Part shown: positions 9,491-18,383 of the stretch, piece after piece
Numbering within the stretch: position 1 is the stretch's first letter
Layout: every line of letters starts with the position of its first letter
NCBI RefSeq assembly: GCF_026810225.1
Contig: NZ_CP113865.1
Coordinates: 1,260,001 to 1,324,000 of the forward strand
DNA length: 64,000 nt
Origin: Caldicellulosiruptor morganii
GTDB lineage: Bacteria > Bacillota > Thermoanaerobacteria > Caldicellulosiruptorales > Caldicellulosiruptoraceae
Direction of reading: 5' to 3'
The notes under the pieces: generated by a model
What the model was told of the DNA's origin: nothing
Database searches by the model: none
Seen by the model: only the letters and a program-made list of their open reading frames with translations
Translations under genes and position numbers: made by a program

Positions 9491-9633
9491 TTACCTTATT
9501 TATTCACTTTATTTTCCTTTGCATTTTGTGAAGAGTTTTTCAAAATTAAAACTGCAATACAAAAAGGCTTTTTCCGTTACTGTATTTATTACTGTATATG
9601 TTTATTTCTCTTATTAGACAGACTATATTTTAA

Positions 9634-9829
9634 CTATTTGCAAATTTGACCTTGTTATAAGCTCAAGAAAATTGAAGAAATTTTAAGATATTTAAAGAAA
9701 AGTATATTCTCAGCTTAAAATTTAGCTGAAAATTAACTAAAAAAAAAAAAAAAACGGGATTGACAGAGTGAAAATGTATAAGATAAAATTTGCATAGAAA
9801 TTCCAAGAAGATGTTTACAGAAAAAATAG
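9634..9829 (+). repeat. Repeated promoter module, copy B
   Basis: Counterpart of 8509-8714. It contains a small dyad CAGCT...AGCTG near 9714-9729, a run of 16 or so A residues and the promoter at 9760. No gene is supported in 9435-9899. Confidence 0.7.
9760..9789 (+). promoter_or_regulatory. Promoter of the bacteriocin exporter operon
   Basis: TTGACA (9760-9765), 18-base spacer, TAAAAT (9784-9789), preceded by a long A-tract. Confidence 0.65.
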
Positions 9830-9899
9830 TTCAAGTACAAAACAGCCTAAATAAGAAAATAAAGAAGCAAATATATCAAAAATCAAGTGGGATGAAGAG

Positions 9900-12104
9900 A
9901 TGAGGAAAAGATACTATTGTGTAAAGCAGCATGATATAACAGATTGTGCAGCAGCGAGCTTAGCAACAATTTGCTTGCAATATGGAAAAGAAGTATCGAT
10001 AGCCAGAATAAGGCAGATAGCAGGGACAGACAGGTTTGGCACCACAGCATATGGAGTTGTAAAGGCGGCAAAGGAGCTTGGATTTGAAGCAAAAGCAGTC
10101 AGAGCAGAAACAAAAGAGGCAATATTTGAGAAAATACCACTTCCGTGTATAGCACATGTACTGATAGATGGCAAGCTATTTCATTATGTTGTAATACATG
10201 AGATAAGAAAAGAAAGGATAGTGATAGCAGACCCGGCCAAAGGAATAGTTAAGCTAAAGCCAGAAGAGTTTTTTAAAATATGGACAGGCATTTTGATATT
10301 TCTTGTACCAAATGTGAGGTTTAAGAAAGAGAAACAAGAGGGAGTTTTGAAAAAGTTTTTTAAGTTATTAAGTCCACAGAAGGGCTTGATATTGAATATT
10401 TTTTCAGTGTCAGTTGTATATACCTTGCTTGGGATAGCGGCAGCATTTTATTACAAGTTTTTGATGGATGATGTAATACCGAATCTATTGAAAAATACAC
10501 TTCACGTTATAGCAGCAGGTGCGATACTGATTACAATATTCAAGGTGATATTAGGAGCATTCAGGGTAAGGCTTTTAATACATTTAAGTCAAAGATTGGA
10601 TATTAAGCTGATGCTGGGGTACTATGAACATGTGATTAAGCTTCCGATGAGTTTTTTTGGTAGCAGGAAGATAGGGGAGATAATTTCGAGGTTTATGGAT
10701 GCGTCAAAGATAAGGGATGCAGTATCAGGTGCAACGCTGACGCTAATGATAGACAGCATAATGGCAGTGGTAGGCGCAATTATTTTATACCTGCAAAATT
10801 CCACGCTGTTTTTTATAGCCCTTGTGATGGTCTTGCTATATGCAGCAGTAGTGTTTGGATTTAACAGGGCATTGAGGGAAGCGAACAGGCAGGAGATGGA
10901 AGACAATGCAATTTTGACGTCATATTTGGTAGAGTCACTAAATGGGATAGAGGTAGTAAAGGCATTTAATATAGAAGAGGATGTAAATTTTAAGACAGAG
11001 AGCAAGTTTGTAAAGCTTTTGAAAGATGTTTTCAAGGTAGCGAATTTAAACAATTTGCAAAGTAATATAAGCAGCGCAATAGCAGCGGTAGGAGTTATGG
11101 TAATACTATGGGTAGGAGCAGACAAGGTAATAAATGGGCAGATGAGCATAGGAGAGTTGTTTACGTTCAATGCACTGCTTGCATACTTTGTAGACCCGAT
11201 AAAAAATCTGATAGGATTGCAGCCGATGTTGCAGACGGCGATAGTTGCAGCCGAAAGGCTTAGTGAGATTTTGGAACTCGAGAGTGAGTTTCAAGAGGAC
11301 GAAGACAAGAAATTATCACCCAGTTTGAAGGGTGATATAGAGATAGAGGGTTTGAACTTCAGATACGGTACAAGACAGCTTGTGCTGAGGGATATAAATC
11401 TTAAGATAAGAAGAGGAGAGAAGGTAGCGATAGTAGGTGAGAGTGGTTCAGGTAAGACCACGTTAGCAAAATTGCTTTTAGGATTTTATGATTATGAAAG
11501 CGGAGAGATAAGAATAAATGGCTATAACTTAAAGGATATAAACAAGAAGTATTTGAGGGAGAAGATAGCATATATATCACAAGACATCTTTTTGTTCAGT
11601 GGGACGATATTTGAGAATCTGGTGCTTGGCAACAGGGATTTAAAAATGGAAGAAGTAATTGAAGTGAGCAAATTAACAACGCTGGACGAGTTTGTAGCAA
11701 AACTTCCTTTGAGATACAATACCATGATAGAAGAGAATGGAGCTAATTTGTCAGGCGGGCAGAAACAGCTGATAGCGATAACCAGGGCACTTTTAAAAAA
11801 TCCTGAGATAATAATAATGGATGAAGCGACCAGTAACCTTGACTCTGTAACCGAGCAGGCGATAGGAAAGGTTATAGAGAAGGTATGTGAGGGGTTAACC
11901 ACTATAATAATAGCGCACAGGCTATCCACTATTTTGAAATGCGACAGGGTTGTGGTAATGCATGAAGGCAGGATAGTAGAGGTAGGAACGCATGATGAGC
12001 TGATGAGAAAGAAAGGATATTATTATAACCTGTGGAGAGAGCAGCTGATGGGACTTGAGCAAAAAGGGCTATGGGATTTGGTTGGGAGTGCAGCAAAGTC
12101 ATGA
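9900..12104 (+). CDS. Peptidase-containing ABC transporter (bacteriocin maturation and export)
   Basis: 734 residues. Residues 1-~130 form a C39 peptidase domain: Gln10, catalytic Cys16 in TDCAAASLA, His in FHYVVIHE and Asp in ADPAKG. Five to six membrane segments follow (about 155-430), then an ABC domain with Walker A GESGSGKTT, signature LSGGQKQ, Walker B IIMDEATSNLD and switch His in IIAHRLST. Enzymes of this type cut leaders after GG and export the core; two GG precursors lie 1.5-1.9 kb downstream. It overlaps the HlyD-type gene (ATGA at 12101). The ribosome site is weak (GGGATGAAGAG). Confidence 0.93.
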   Translation: MRKRYYCVKQHDITDCAAASLATICLQYGKEVSIARIRQIAGTDRFGTTAYGVVKAAKELGFEAKAVRAETKEAIFEKIPLPCIAHVLIDGKLFHYVVIHEIRKERIVIADPAKGIVKLKPEEFFKIWTGILIFLVPNVRFKKEKQEGVLKKFFKLLSPQKGLILNIFSVSVVYTLLGIAAAFYYKFLMDDVIPNLLKNTLHVIAAGAILITIFKVILGAFRVRLLIHLSQRLDIKLMLGYYEHVIKLPMSFFGSRKIGEIISRFMDASKIRDAVSGATLTLMIDSIMAVVGAIILYLQNSTLFFIALVMVLLYAAVVFGFNRALREANRQEMEDNAILTSYLVESLNGIEVVKAFNIEEDVNFKTESKFVKLLKDVFKVANLNNLQSNISSAIAAVGVMVILWVGADKVINGQMSIGELFTFNALLAYFVDPIKNLIGLQPMLQTAIVAAERLSEILELESEFQEDEDKKLSPSLKGDIEIEGLNFRYGTRQLVLRDINLKIRRGEKVAIVGESGSGKTTLAKLLLGFYDYESGEIRINGYNLKDINKKYLREKIAYISQDIFLFSGTIFENLVLGNRDLKMEEVIEVSKLTTLDEFVAKLPLRYNTMIEENGANLSGGQKQLIAITRALLKNPEIIIMDEATSNLDSVTEQAIGKVIEKVCEGLTTIIIAHRLSTILKCDRVVVMHEGRIVEVGTHDELMRKKGYYYNLWREQLMGLEQKGLWDLVGSAAKS

Positions 12105-13501
12105 GAGAGGTAATATATGATTTTGGTGAACTTAAGGAAAGTAAGCTCTTGTATGAATCAGAGATTCCAAAGTATGGACTTTATATTACATACATTTTGC
12201 TTGCCTTAATAATAGGGCTTGTTTTGTGGAGTATTGCAGGAGAAATTGATATAAATGTAAAGGTACAGGGGATAATAAGACCCTGGGAAGATGAAGCAAG
12301 GATCATAAGTTATGTTGGTGGGAAGATAAAAGAGGTTTTTGTAAAAGAAGGTGAGTATGTAAAGAAAGGTGAGATTTTATTCAAAATTGATGATTGGGAG
12401 TATGTAAAAAAGAAGAATTTTTTGAAACAGCAACTTAACGAATATGAGAAAAAGATTAAAGATTTAAAAGAATTGAGAAATTGTATAGAAAAAGGAGAGA
12501 GTCTCAGAAACAAAGATAACGCATACCATTTGAGATATCTGAGTTATATTTATGAGGTAAACAAATTAAGAAAAGCAGCAGAAGAAGAAAAAGTGCAAAG
12601 AGAATACAGTTTAAAAGAGTTTAAAAGCCAAATAGAAAGTTTAGATGAAAAAATTAAAAGTATTAATAATTTCGAAAGTGCGTTGAAAAAGATAAAGGGA
12701 GTTATCAGCAAAGGGGAGCAAGTTGAGATAGAAAAATACAACATAGAGTATTTAGGATTTATATTGAGTGAGATAGAAGCTTACAATCAACAGGTGAAGA
12801 CAAAATCGGATGGCGGTAATATACAGAGTAAGATTTTAATATCGAAAATAGATTCAAAGCTTGATGAGCTGAGGCAGTCAAAAAGTGAGTTGATTTTGCA
12901 AAAACAGAAAATAGAAGGGCAGCTTGATGTGCTAAATATTTCAGGTGATGATATAAAAGTAGAAATTGATAAATATAAGCTTGATATGCTGATGCAAATT
13001 GATAATGAAATTAGTAATTTAAGTAATGAAATGAAAAACCTAAAAATCAACCTGGATGAAACTGAAAAGTTGATGGAAAACTGTTTAGTAAAAGCAGAAA
13101 AAGATGGTTATGTGGAATTTAGCAACCAATTGGGCAGAGGATCGGTGGTAAACAGTGGAGAAGAGATTGGCAGAATAATTGGCAGTCAAGCAAAAGGATT
13201 TAAGGTTATCGGGTACATAGCAAACACAAAAGGTAGCAGTGTAGAAATAGGTGAAAAGGCAAAAGTAAAGATAGCAGGAAAAGATGGCTTAAAAGTATTG
13301 GAAGGAAAGGTTGCGAGGGTATCGAGAGATATAAAAATAGCAAACCAGAGTGGGCAGGGGTTTTATGAGGTTGAGGTAGAAATAAAGGATGTTTCCAAGG
13401 ACATTAGGCTAAGTGCAGGACAGGCGTGCGAAATAAGCATAGTGATTGAACAGAAACAGTTGATTAAGTGGGTATTAGAGAAGATGGGATTGAGGTTATG
13501 A
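12101..13501 (+). CDS. HlyD-family membrane fusion protein for peptide export
   Basis: 466 residues from ATG 12101, which overlaps the exporter stop. One transmembrane segment (~residues 25-45) is followed by a biotinyl-lipoyl-like half motif (GGKIKEVFVKEGEYVKKGEILFKID). A long coiled coil spans ~95-310, the second lipoyl half is at VKAEKDGYVEFSNQLGRGSVV, and a C-terminal beta domain ends the protein. This is the ComB/LagE/MesE-like accessory protein that partners peptidase-containing exporters in Gram-positive bacteria. Confidence 0.88.
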   Translation: MREVIYDFGELKESKLLYESEIPKYGLYITYILLALIIGLVLWSIAGEIDINVKVQGIIRPWEDEARIISYVGGKIKEVFVKEGEYVKKGEILFKIDDWEYVKKKNFLKQQLNEYEKKIKDLKELRNCIEKGESLRNKDNAYHLRYLSYIYEVNKLRKAAEEEKVQREYSLKEFKSQIESLDEKIKSINNFESALKKIKGVISKGEQVEIEKYNIEYLGFILSEIEAYNQQVKTKSDGGNIQSKILISKIDSKLDELRQSKSELILQKQKIEGQLDVLNISGDDIKVEIDKYKLDMLMQIDNEISNLSNEMKNLKINLDETEKLMENCLVKAEKDGYVEFSNQLGRGSVVNSGEEIGRIIGSQAKGFKVIGYIANTKGSSVEIGEKAKVKIAGKDGLKVLEGKVARVSRDIKIANQSGQGFYEVEVEIKDVSKDIRLSAGQACEISIVIEQKQLIKWVLEKMGLRL

Positions 13502-13505
13502 TGTG

Positions 13506-13545
13506 AGGCAACAACCCTTCTATCAGCCGGCTGTGGGGGTTGGGA
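13506..13545 (+). other. Intercistronic hairpin before the bacteriocin genes
   Basis: CAACCC pairs with GGGTTG around a central palindrome CAGCCGGCTG. No T-run follows, so it is more likely an RNA processing or stability element than a terminator. Confidence 0.45.
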
Positions 13546-13579
13546 TAAATAAAAAAACAAAAAAGGGGGAAACTCAGAA

Positions 13580-13795
13580 ATGGTAAATGAATGTCTTCTT
13601 AAAAAAGGGTACTTTGTTGAATTAGATAATAACGAAATGGAATGTGTCAATGGTGGTTGGCTTAACGTAGCTGTTAGAGTCGTCACTAAAGTCACTACAG
13701 TTATTACATTAATCGAAGGAATTTATGAAAATGCAAAAAAACTTTATGATTTTGGAAGAGGGTTTGTAGATGGTTTTCGAGATGCAATGCGTTAA
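13580..13795 (+). CDS. Double-glycine bacteriocin precursor A
   Basis: 71 residues, ATG 13580 after AAAGGGGGA. The leader has FVELDNNEMECVNGG ending at residue 26, the usual hydrophobic spacing of a C39-cleaved leader. The predicted mature peptide is 45 residues, starts WLNVAV, contains no Cys and ends KLYDFGRGFVDGFRDAMR with a GxxxG motif. The absence of core Cys argues against a lanthipeptide. The YDFGxG motif is shared with the next precursor, suggesting a class IIb two-peptide pair exported by the 9900-13501 system. Activity is inferred. Confidence 0.72.
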   Translation: MVNECLLKKGYFVELDNNEMECVNGGWLNVAVRVVTKVTTVITLIEGIYENAKKLYDFGRGFVDGFRDAMR

Positions 13796-13832
13796 TTTGA
13801 TTTTTATCTTGAAATGAGGGAGGGATAAAGTT

Positions 13833-14021
13833 ATGAATAAATTTATACAAATAAACGAGAATGAATTGTTGAAAATCAATGGTGGAGCCAAAGAGGATTA
13901 TGACTTTGGGTATGGTGTAGGATATGGTTTGGGCAAAGCTTTCAAAACAATAATCAAAATAATAGAAAGCATTAGACTTCCAACTGGAATTCCAGTCACA
14001 GATTTACACTATCGTGCATAA
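13833..14021 (+). CDS. Double-glycine bacteriocin precursor B
   Basis: 62 residues, ATG 13833 after GAGGGAGGG. The leader MNKFIQINENELLKINGG ends at residue 18. The predicted mature peptide is 44 residues, Cys-free, with YDFGYGVGYGLGKAF, which contains three overlapping GxxxG motifs typical of helix-helix pairing in two-peptide bacteriocins. It follows precursor A by 37 bases in the same transcript direction and shares the YDFGxG motif with it. Confidence 0.75.
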   Translation: MNKFIQINENELLKINGGAKEDYDFGYGVGYGLGKAFKTIIKIIESIRLPTGIPVTDLHYRA

Positions 14022-14058
14022 AGCAATTAGGCTGATATTAATTTTAAAAAGAGTATTT

Positions 14059-14115
14059 GCTAAAGCAATTGTATCCAATTTCTTGGATAGAAAGGGTACA
14101 ATTGCTTTAGCGTTT
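14059..14115 (+). terminator. Long inverted repeat after the bacteriocin genes
   Basis: GCTAAAGCAATTGTA (14059-14073) pairs perfectly with TACAATTGCTTTAGC (14097-14111). Inside it a second stem TATCCAA/TTGGATA overlaps the top. Only a short T-rich tail follows, so it may terminate weakly and set the ratio of precursor to downstream immunity transcript. Confidence 0.65.
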
Positions 14116-14146
14116 ATAACACATTTTAAGAAATGAGGGTTTATAA

Positions 14147-14899
14147 ATGGAACAAGCTATAGGAAAGAAGATGAGTACTTTAAAGTATGTTAGTCTTTTA
14201 TTTATTTCAAGTTTCATATTTACAGTGGTATTTCACGCAGTAACCTGTAAAATGAAATTAGAATTAGTATATCACGTTTTATTGTTTCAAATATCCATTT
14301 ATACATTTACCTTTTTGCTTTTTGCTATTTTTTGTCATGATGAAATAACAAATTTAGTTAAAAACTCATATATGTTAATCAAGAATAAATTAAGCATAAG
14401 GAATATGATATTATTTCTTTTATTTGGTTCATTCTCAGCAATTATACTTCAAAGCATTGTCTATTTATTTAATATGTATTTGCTTCATATACGCAATGTG
14501 AATAATGATGTGAATAATATAGATAGTTTTGATAAAGTAATAAAAAATTTAATCGAATCAAATAATGTGCACAGCATAGTAATCCTATTAACAATGGTAT
14601 TTTTTTCAGGTATAATTACACCTATTATAGAAGAAATTATATTTAGAGGCTTAATACTTCAAAGTTTAATACAAAAGATGGATATTAGAATTGCTATTTT
14701 AATTGGAGCACTAATTTTCGGTTTATGGCATATAGATTTATATACCGCTTTAAATGCATTTTTGTTTGGAATTATCTTATCAATTTTTTATGTTCGTTAT
14801 AATTCAATATTTGTGCCTATAGCAATGCATATGGGGGCTAATATTTTTGTTCAAATTAATATAATCTTGTCATTTATTATAAAAGGAAGGTTATATTGA
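14147..14899 (+). CDS. CPBP-family intramembrane metalloprotease homologue (likely bacteriocin immunity)
   Basis: 250 residues with about seven hydrophobic segments. The family motifs are present: EEIIFRG (motif 1, Glu-Glu and Arg), FGLWHID (motif 2, His) and HMGANI (motif 3, His). Members of this Abi/CPBP group commonly protect class II bacteriocin producers. It directly follows two bacteriocin precursors and abuts the next gene (TGAATG at 14897-14902), so the two are translationally coupled. Confidence 0.85.
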   Translation: MEQAIGKKMSTLKYVSLLFISSFIFTVVFHAVTCKMKLELVYHVLLFQISIYTFTFLLFAIFCHDEITNLVKNSYMLIKNKLSIRNMILFLLFGSFSAIILQSIVYLFNMYLLHIRNVNNDVNNIDSFDKVIKNLIESNNVHSIVILLTMVFFSGIITPIIEEIIFRGLILQSLIQKMDIRIAILIGALIFGLWHIDLYTALNAFLFGIILSIFYVRYNSIFVPIAMHMGANIFVQINIILSFIIKGRLY

Positions 14900-15478
14900 A
14901 TGAAGTTTAGAATAGGTAAACCGCCTATAAATGAGAATGTTAATGTAACAGAGTGGATACCTGTAAAAGAGCCAAAAAATATATGGGTGACACAAATTCT
15001 TTCTATGCCAATAGGATTAATTACTGCGGGATTGATATTTTTTATCTCGTATTATTTTAAAGGTATAAAATTACCTAAACCTATCTTAATATACCCTTTT
15101 GCAATTTTTTTAGTAATACTTCTTCATGAGTTGATACATGCTATGTGTTTTCCAGGTTCAATATTTTCAGAGAACACAGTAATTGGTTATTGGCCTGAAG
15201 CAGGTGTTTATTACGTACATAGTAATGAAGCATTAAAAAGAAATAGATATTTATTAGTTTATGTAGCTCCGTTTTTCATTCTTTCAGTTATTCCCACTAT
15301 AATTATGTTGTTTTTAAACTTTATTAGAAATGATTTGATATTACTAATTGCGCTTTTGAATGCTATAGGTTCATGTGTGGATATATTTTTTACTATTTTA
15401 GTATTATTACAAGTGCCTAAAGAGGCGATTTTAGTTAACAGTGAAGAAAAAACTTATTGGAAGCCAATAAATTGTTAA
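14900..15478 (+). CDS. Membrane zincin-like protein (HELIH)
   Basis: 192 residues, ATG 14900 directly after the preceding stop. Four hydrophobic segments; the second carries LLHELIHA, an HExxH metal site resembling DUF3267-type putative membrane peptidases. Function is unknown. Coupling to the CPBP gene suggests a part in peptide processing, immunity or signalling. A different HELGH membrane protease lies at 18384. Confidence 0.65.
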   Translation: MKFRIGKPPINENVNVTEWIPVKEPKNIWVTQILSMPIGLITAGLIFFISYYFKGIKLPKPILIYPFAIFLVILLHELIHAMCFPGSIFSENTVIGYWPEAGVYYVHSNEALKRNRYLLVYVAPFFILSVIPTIIMLFLNFIRNDLILLIALLNAIGSCVDIFFTILVLLQVPKEAILVNSEEKTYWKPINC

Positions 15479-15634
15479 AGTATTTAGATAATTAGGTGAA
15501 AAAAATTTTATTTAAGTTTATTCCCGTAATATAACAGTAATTGTAGAAATATGAAAAATATAGATGCCAATTTATAGAAGCTTTTATTTTTATATATAAG
15601 AATAAAGAAAATATGCACAAAGGAGGCTACTGAA

Positions 15635-16807
15635 TTGTTACTCTATGCAGAAATTCAAAAAATTTTAAAAAGTAAAAAATTTTTGACTGCTTTAGTTATA
15701 ACTATTGTGCTAAATCTTCTTTTTTGCTTGTTGCTGTATAATATGACTAATCAGAATATTGGATCTACAAAAGAATATATTGCAGATACAGAAAAGCGGA
15801 TAAAAGAATTGCAGCAGAAATTAAGCAAAGAAAAAGACGAAAAAAATAAAAAATTGTATCAGGAACAAATTAATGACCTAAGTAGAATTGTTCAAGAAGA
15901 AAAGTTAAAAATACAATATATTTCAAACCCAAAAAAAGAAGTAGAAGAGAGAGCTCAATATTACAGAATAATGTATGAAAATTCTAAGAAAACAGGTGAC
16001 CTTAGAGAACTTGAATTTAACAAGGTGAATTATCAAATTTTAAGTAAAAATATAAGTAAAGGTAAATATTACATTTACGGTCGTAAGTTTGACGGATGGT
16101 ATTATTTACTTAGTCAATCATATGCAATTGCATTTTTAATGATAATTATTTTAGCTTTACTTATTGGAAGTAATATTGTTTCAGATGAATATAAAGAAGG
16201 GACAGTTAAGATTTTAAAAACTTTGCCTGTGAAAAGAAGCAAAATTATTTTAAACAAATATATAGCCACTGTATTGACTGTATTTGCATTGTTTATTGGT
16301 ATGCAATTAGTATTTTTCACAGTTTTAAACCTTAAAGCAGGTACTTTTAAATACTTTGACGTATATTATGATTGGATTTCCAAATACAAGATGATAGGTT
16401 TTGAAATATATCCTGTACTGGATGATGTAAAATTATTAAATTTGCTTGAATGTAGTTTTCTACAGTTACTAACCGAAATTATTCTTATAATAGCTGTAGT
16501 GGGAGCTGTTATATTTTTCTCGACCATATTTGAAAATGGAATGTTTGCAAGCATTAGCTTTTTTGCCATAATAGTAGCTATTAGTATTTTCCGTCAGAGG
16601 TTACTTGTTATAAAAAAACCTTTACTGAAGTTGTTAACCTTAATATTTCCTTGGAATTTAGCAGAAGTATATACCAACTCACTACAACAGCGCATACAGT
16701 GGCTTTGGGCTTCATTTTATGTTGTAATAGGCTTAAATTTACTGTTGACAGTCATTTTTGTACTGGCTGCAATAAAAATATTTGAAAATAGAGAAAAATT
16801 GTCATAA
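15635..16807 (+). CDS. ABC-2 type permease (copy 2)
   Basis: 390 residues, TTG 15635 after AAAGGAGG. Same layout as the copy at 2282: an N-terminal helix, a charged coiled coil (~40-100), then a cluster of hydrophobic segments with the loop SDEYKEGTVKILKT. It is similar throughout but clearly diverged from copy 1, so the duplication of the cassette is older than the identity tract in the ATPase genes. It partners the ATPase 52 bases downstream. Confidence 0.8.
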   Translation: MLLYAEIQKILKSKKFLTALVITIVLNLLFCLLLYNMTNQNIGSTKEYIADTEKRIKELQQKLSKEKDEKNKKLYQEQINDLSRIVQEEKLKIQYISNPKKEVEERAQYYRIMYENSKKTGDLRELEFNKVNYQILSKNISKGKYYIYGRKFDGWYYLLSQSYAIAFLMIIILALLIGSNIVSDEYKEGTVKILKTLPVKRSKIILNKYIATVLTVFALFIGMQLVFFTVLNLKAGTFKYFDVYYDWISKYKMIGFEIYPVLDDVKLLNLLECSFLQLLTEIILIIAVVGAVIFFSTIFENGMFASISFFAIIVAISIFRQRLLVIKKPLLKLLTLIFPWNLAEVYTNSLQQRIQWLWASFYVVIGLNLLLTVIFVLAAIKIFENREKLS

Positions 16808-16859
16808 AAAATGAATAAAAAAATAAAACCTGGGACTTGACTGAAGGAGGTAAATTGGT

Positions 16860-17807
16860 TTGAATAAAAATCAAGAAGAAAAAGCAATAGAACTAATTGA
16901 GGTGGACAAGAAAATTAGAAACTTTCAAATTTTGAATAATATAAATATTTCAATAAAAAAAGGAGAAATTGTTGGTCTTGTTGGACCAAACGGCGCTGGC
17001 AAAAGCACATTAATGAAAATACTGGCAGGTTTGTGGGCACCAAAACCAAAAGGGGAATGTTATATTTTGGGATGTGATGTAACTAAGGAAAAGGAAAGAA
17101 TTGAGGTATTAAGAAGAGCATCATTTTTTATTGAAACACCAGCACTGTACAGTAAACTCAGCGGTTATGATAATATAGAATTATACTCTAAACTAAAATA
17201 TGGGAGTACCTTTAACGTTAAAGATGAGATTAACAGGTTAGCACCATTTTTTGAATTGGAAAATAATATGTTAAAAAGAAAGGCAAAAGCTTATTCGCTG
17301 GGAACAAAACAAAAGGTTGGTTTGCTTCAAATGTTCATTGGCAACCCTGAAGTGTTGATATTGGACGAACCTTTTAATGGATTGGATCCAACTGTTACAA
17401 TTAAAGTTAAAGAGCTTTTGAAAACGCGATGGAGAGAAAATAACATAACTGTTTTAATCTCATCACATATATTGAGTGATATAGAAGAATTGTGTTCAAG
17501 AATTATTTTTATAAAAAATGGTTCTATAATATTGGATAAAAATAAGGAAGAACTGTTAAAAAGCAATACAGTGGTAATTTTTCATTTTACCGAAAAGGAG
17601 CATGTTGATTTAGCGTGTAGGTTAATAAAGGAAAAATTACCGCATGTATCTGTGGAAACTCAGTTTAATAACTCGATAAAAATTCATAATATCAGTTCTT
17701 ATGAAGATATTTTTAATTTATTACAGAATGAGGGTATAAAAGTTAGAGATATAGAAGAACAAAGGATGAGTTTAGTAGATTTTTACAAACAACTTTATTT
17801 ACAATAA
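16860..17807 (+). CDS. ABC transporter ATPase, BcrA/LanF-like (copy 2)
   Basis: 315 residues, TTG 16860 after AAGGAGG. Walker A GPNGAGKST, the degenerate signature SLGTKQKVG, Walker B LILDEPFNGLDP and switch His ISSHILSD. The first ~40 residues differ from copy 1 (MNKNQEEKAIELIEVDKKI versus MAENQVEMIIKVTDVYKKI), while everything after AGKST is identical. Likely energises the diverged permease just upstream, so one nucleotide-binding subunit sequence now serves two permease variants. Confidence 0.87.
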   Translation: MNKNQEEKAIELIEVDKKIRNFQILNNINISIKKGEIVGLVGPNGAGKSTLMKILAGLWAPKPKGECYILGCDVTKEKERIEVLRRASFFIETPALYSKLSGYDNIELYSKLKYGSTFNVKDEINRLAPFFELENNMLKRKAKAYSLGTKQKVGLLQMFIGNPEVLILDEPFNGLDPTVTIKVKELLKTRWRENNITVLISSHILSDIEELCSRIIFIKNGSIILDKNKEELLKSNTVVIFHFTEKEHVDLACRLIKEKLPHVSVETQFNNSIKIHNISSYEDIFNLLQNEGIKVRDIEEQRMSLVDFYKQLYLQ

Positions 17808-17954
17808 TCAAAGATTATAACTATTTATTGCAAGTAAAAAATGATAAAATAAAAATAAGTAGCGTGTTATAATGGGAGGTTTAAAATTATTTGATGAACA
17901 ATAAAGAGGGATTTTTTGTAAAAGTATTTAATATTCAAAACAAAAGATTTCCAA
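16995..17954 (+). repeat. 960-base near-identical direct repeat, copy 2
   Basis: Partner of 3622-4581 at a constant offset, in the same orientation. The sharp right boundary falls in CAAAAGATTTCCAA, after which one copy enters a membrane peptide gene and the other a reductase fragment. Confidence 0.85.
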
Positions 17955-18349
17955 TATTTAAACTTGCTGGTAAATGTGGTGTAATTGTGGTAACATCAAG
18001 TGGCAATTCGTTATGCGAGACCGTACATTACTTGAAGAGGATAATGCAAGGGTGGGGAATAGTCTGTATACATACTTTAGCGATTCCGGTGACTAACTAC
18101 GTGGATATAGAGAATACTGAAACAAATGCAGAGATAATGAAGTGTGCAGAGTATATCAGAAATTTCCTTTACGGATCCGAGAAACCAAAAAGTAATTATT
18201 ATTTGGAGCAGTACTACCAAACATTAAAAAAGATGTATTTGCCGATCAGGGGTTCGGAGCATTATGAAGTAAAGTATTGGAATGATAATGGTTTTTTTGA
18301 ATTCAATAGTTTCCAGGAATTGTTGGAAAGTCGATACATGGAAAAATGA
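17891..18349 (+). pseudogene. Truncated flavodoxin-like reductase fused to a foreign start
   Basis: The frame begins TTG (17891)/ATG with the same ~21 codons as 4518, then from FKLAGKCGVIVVTSSGNSL follows the C-terminal half of the reductase at 1286 (FKLLGKIGIPVVTASSNSL), ending with NGFFEFNSFQELL versus NGYFEFDNYESLL. The N-terminal FMN loop and the Cys cluster are missing, so it cannot bind flavin normally. It is a recombination product at the edge of the 960-base repeat. Confidence 0.7.
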
Positions 18350-18383
18350 TATAAAGGAATACTCGAAAATAAGGAGGGATTTT

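Noticed and set aside
9440-9649. 69-codon open frame after the 8907 gene
   Set aside because: It begins inside the approach to a terminator hairpin and reads through it; no ribosome site and no recognisable domain.
13580-14021. The two GG peptides as lanthipeptide precursors
   Set aside because: Their cores contain no Cys, and they sit with a C39 exporter and CPBP immunity rather than with a LanM.
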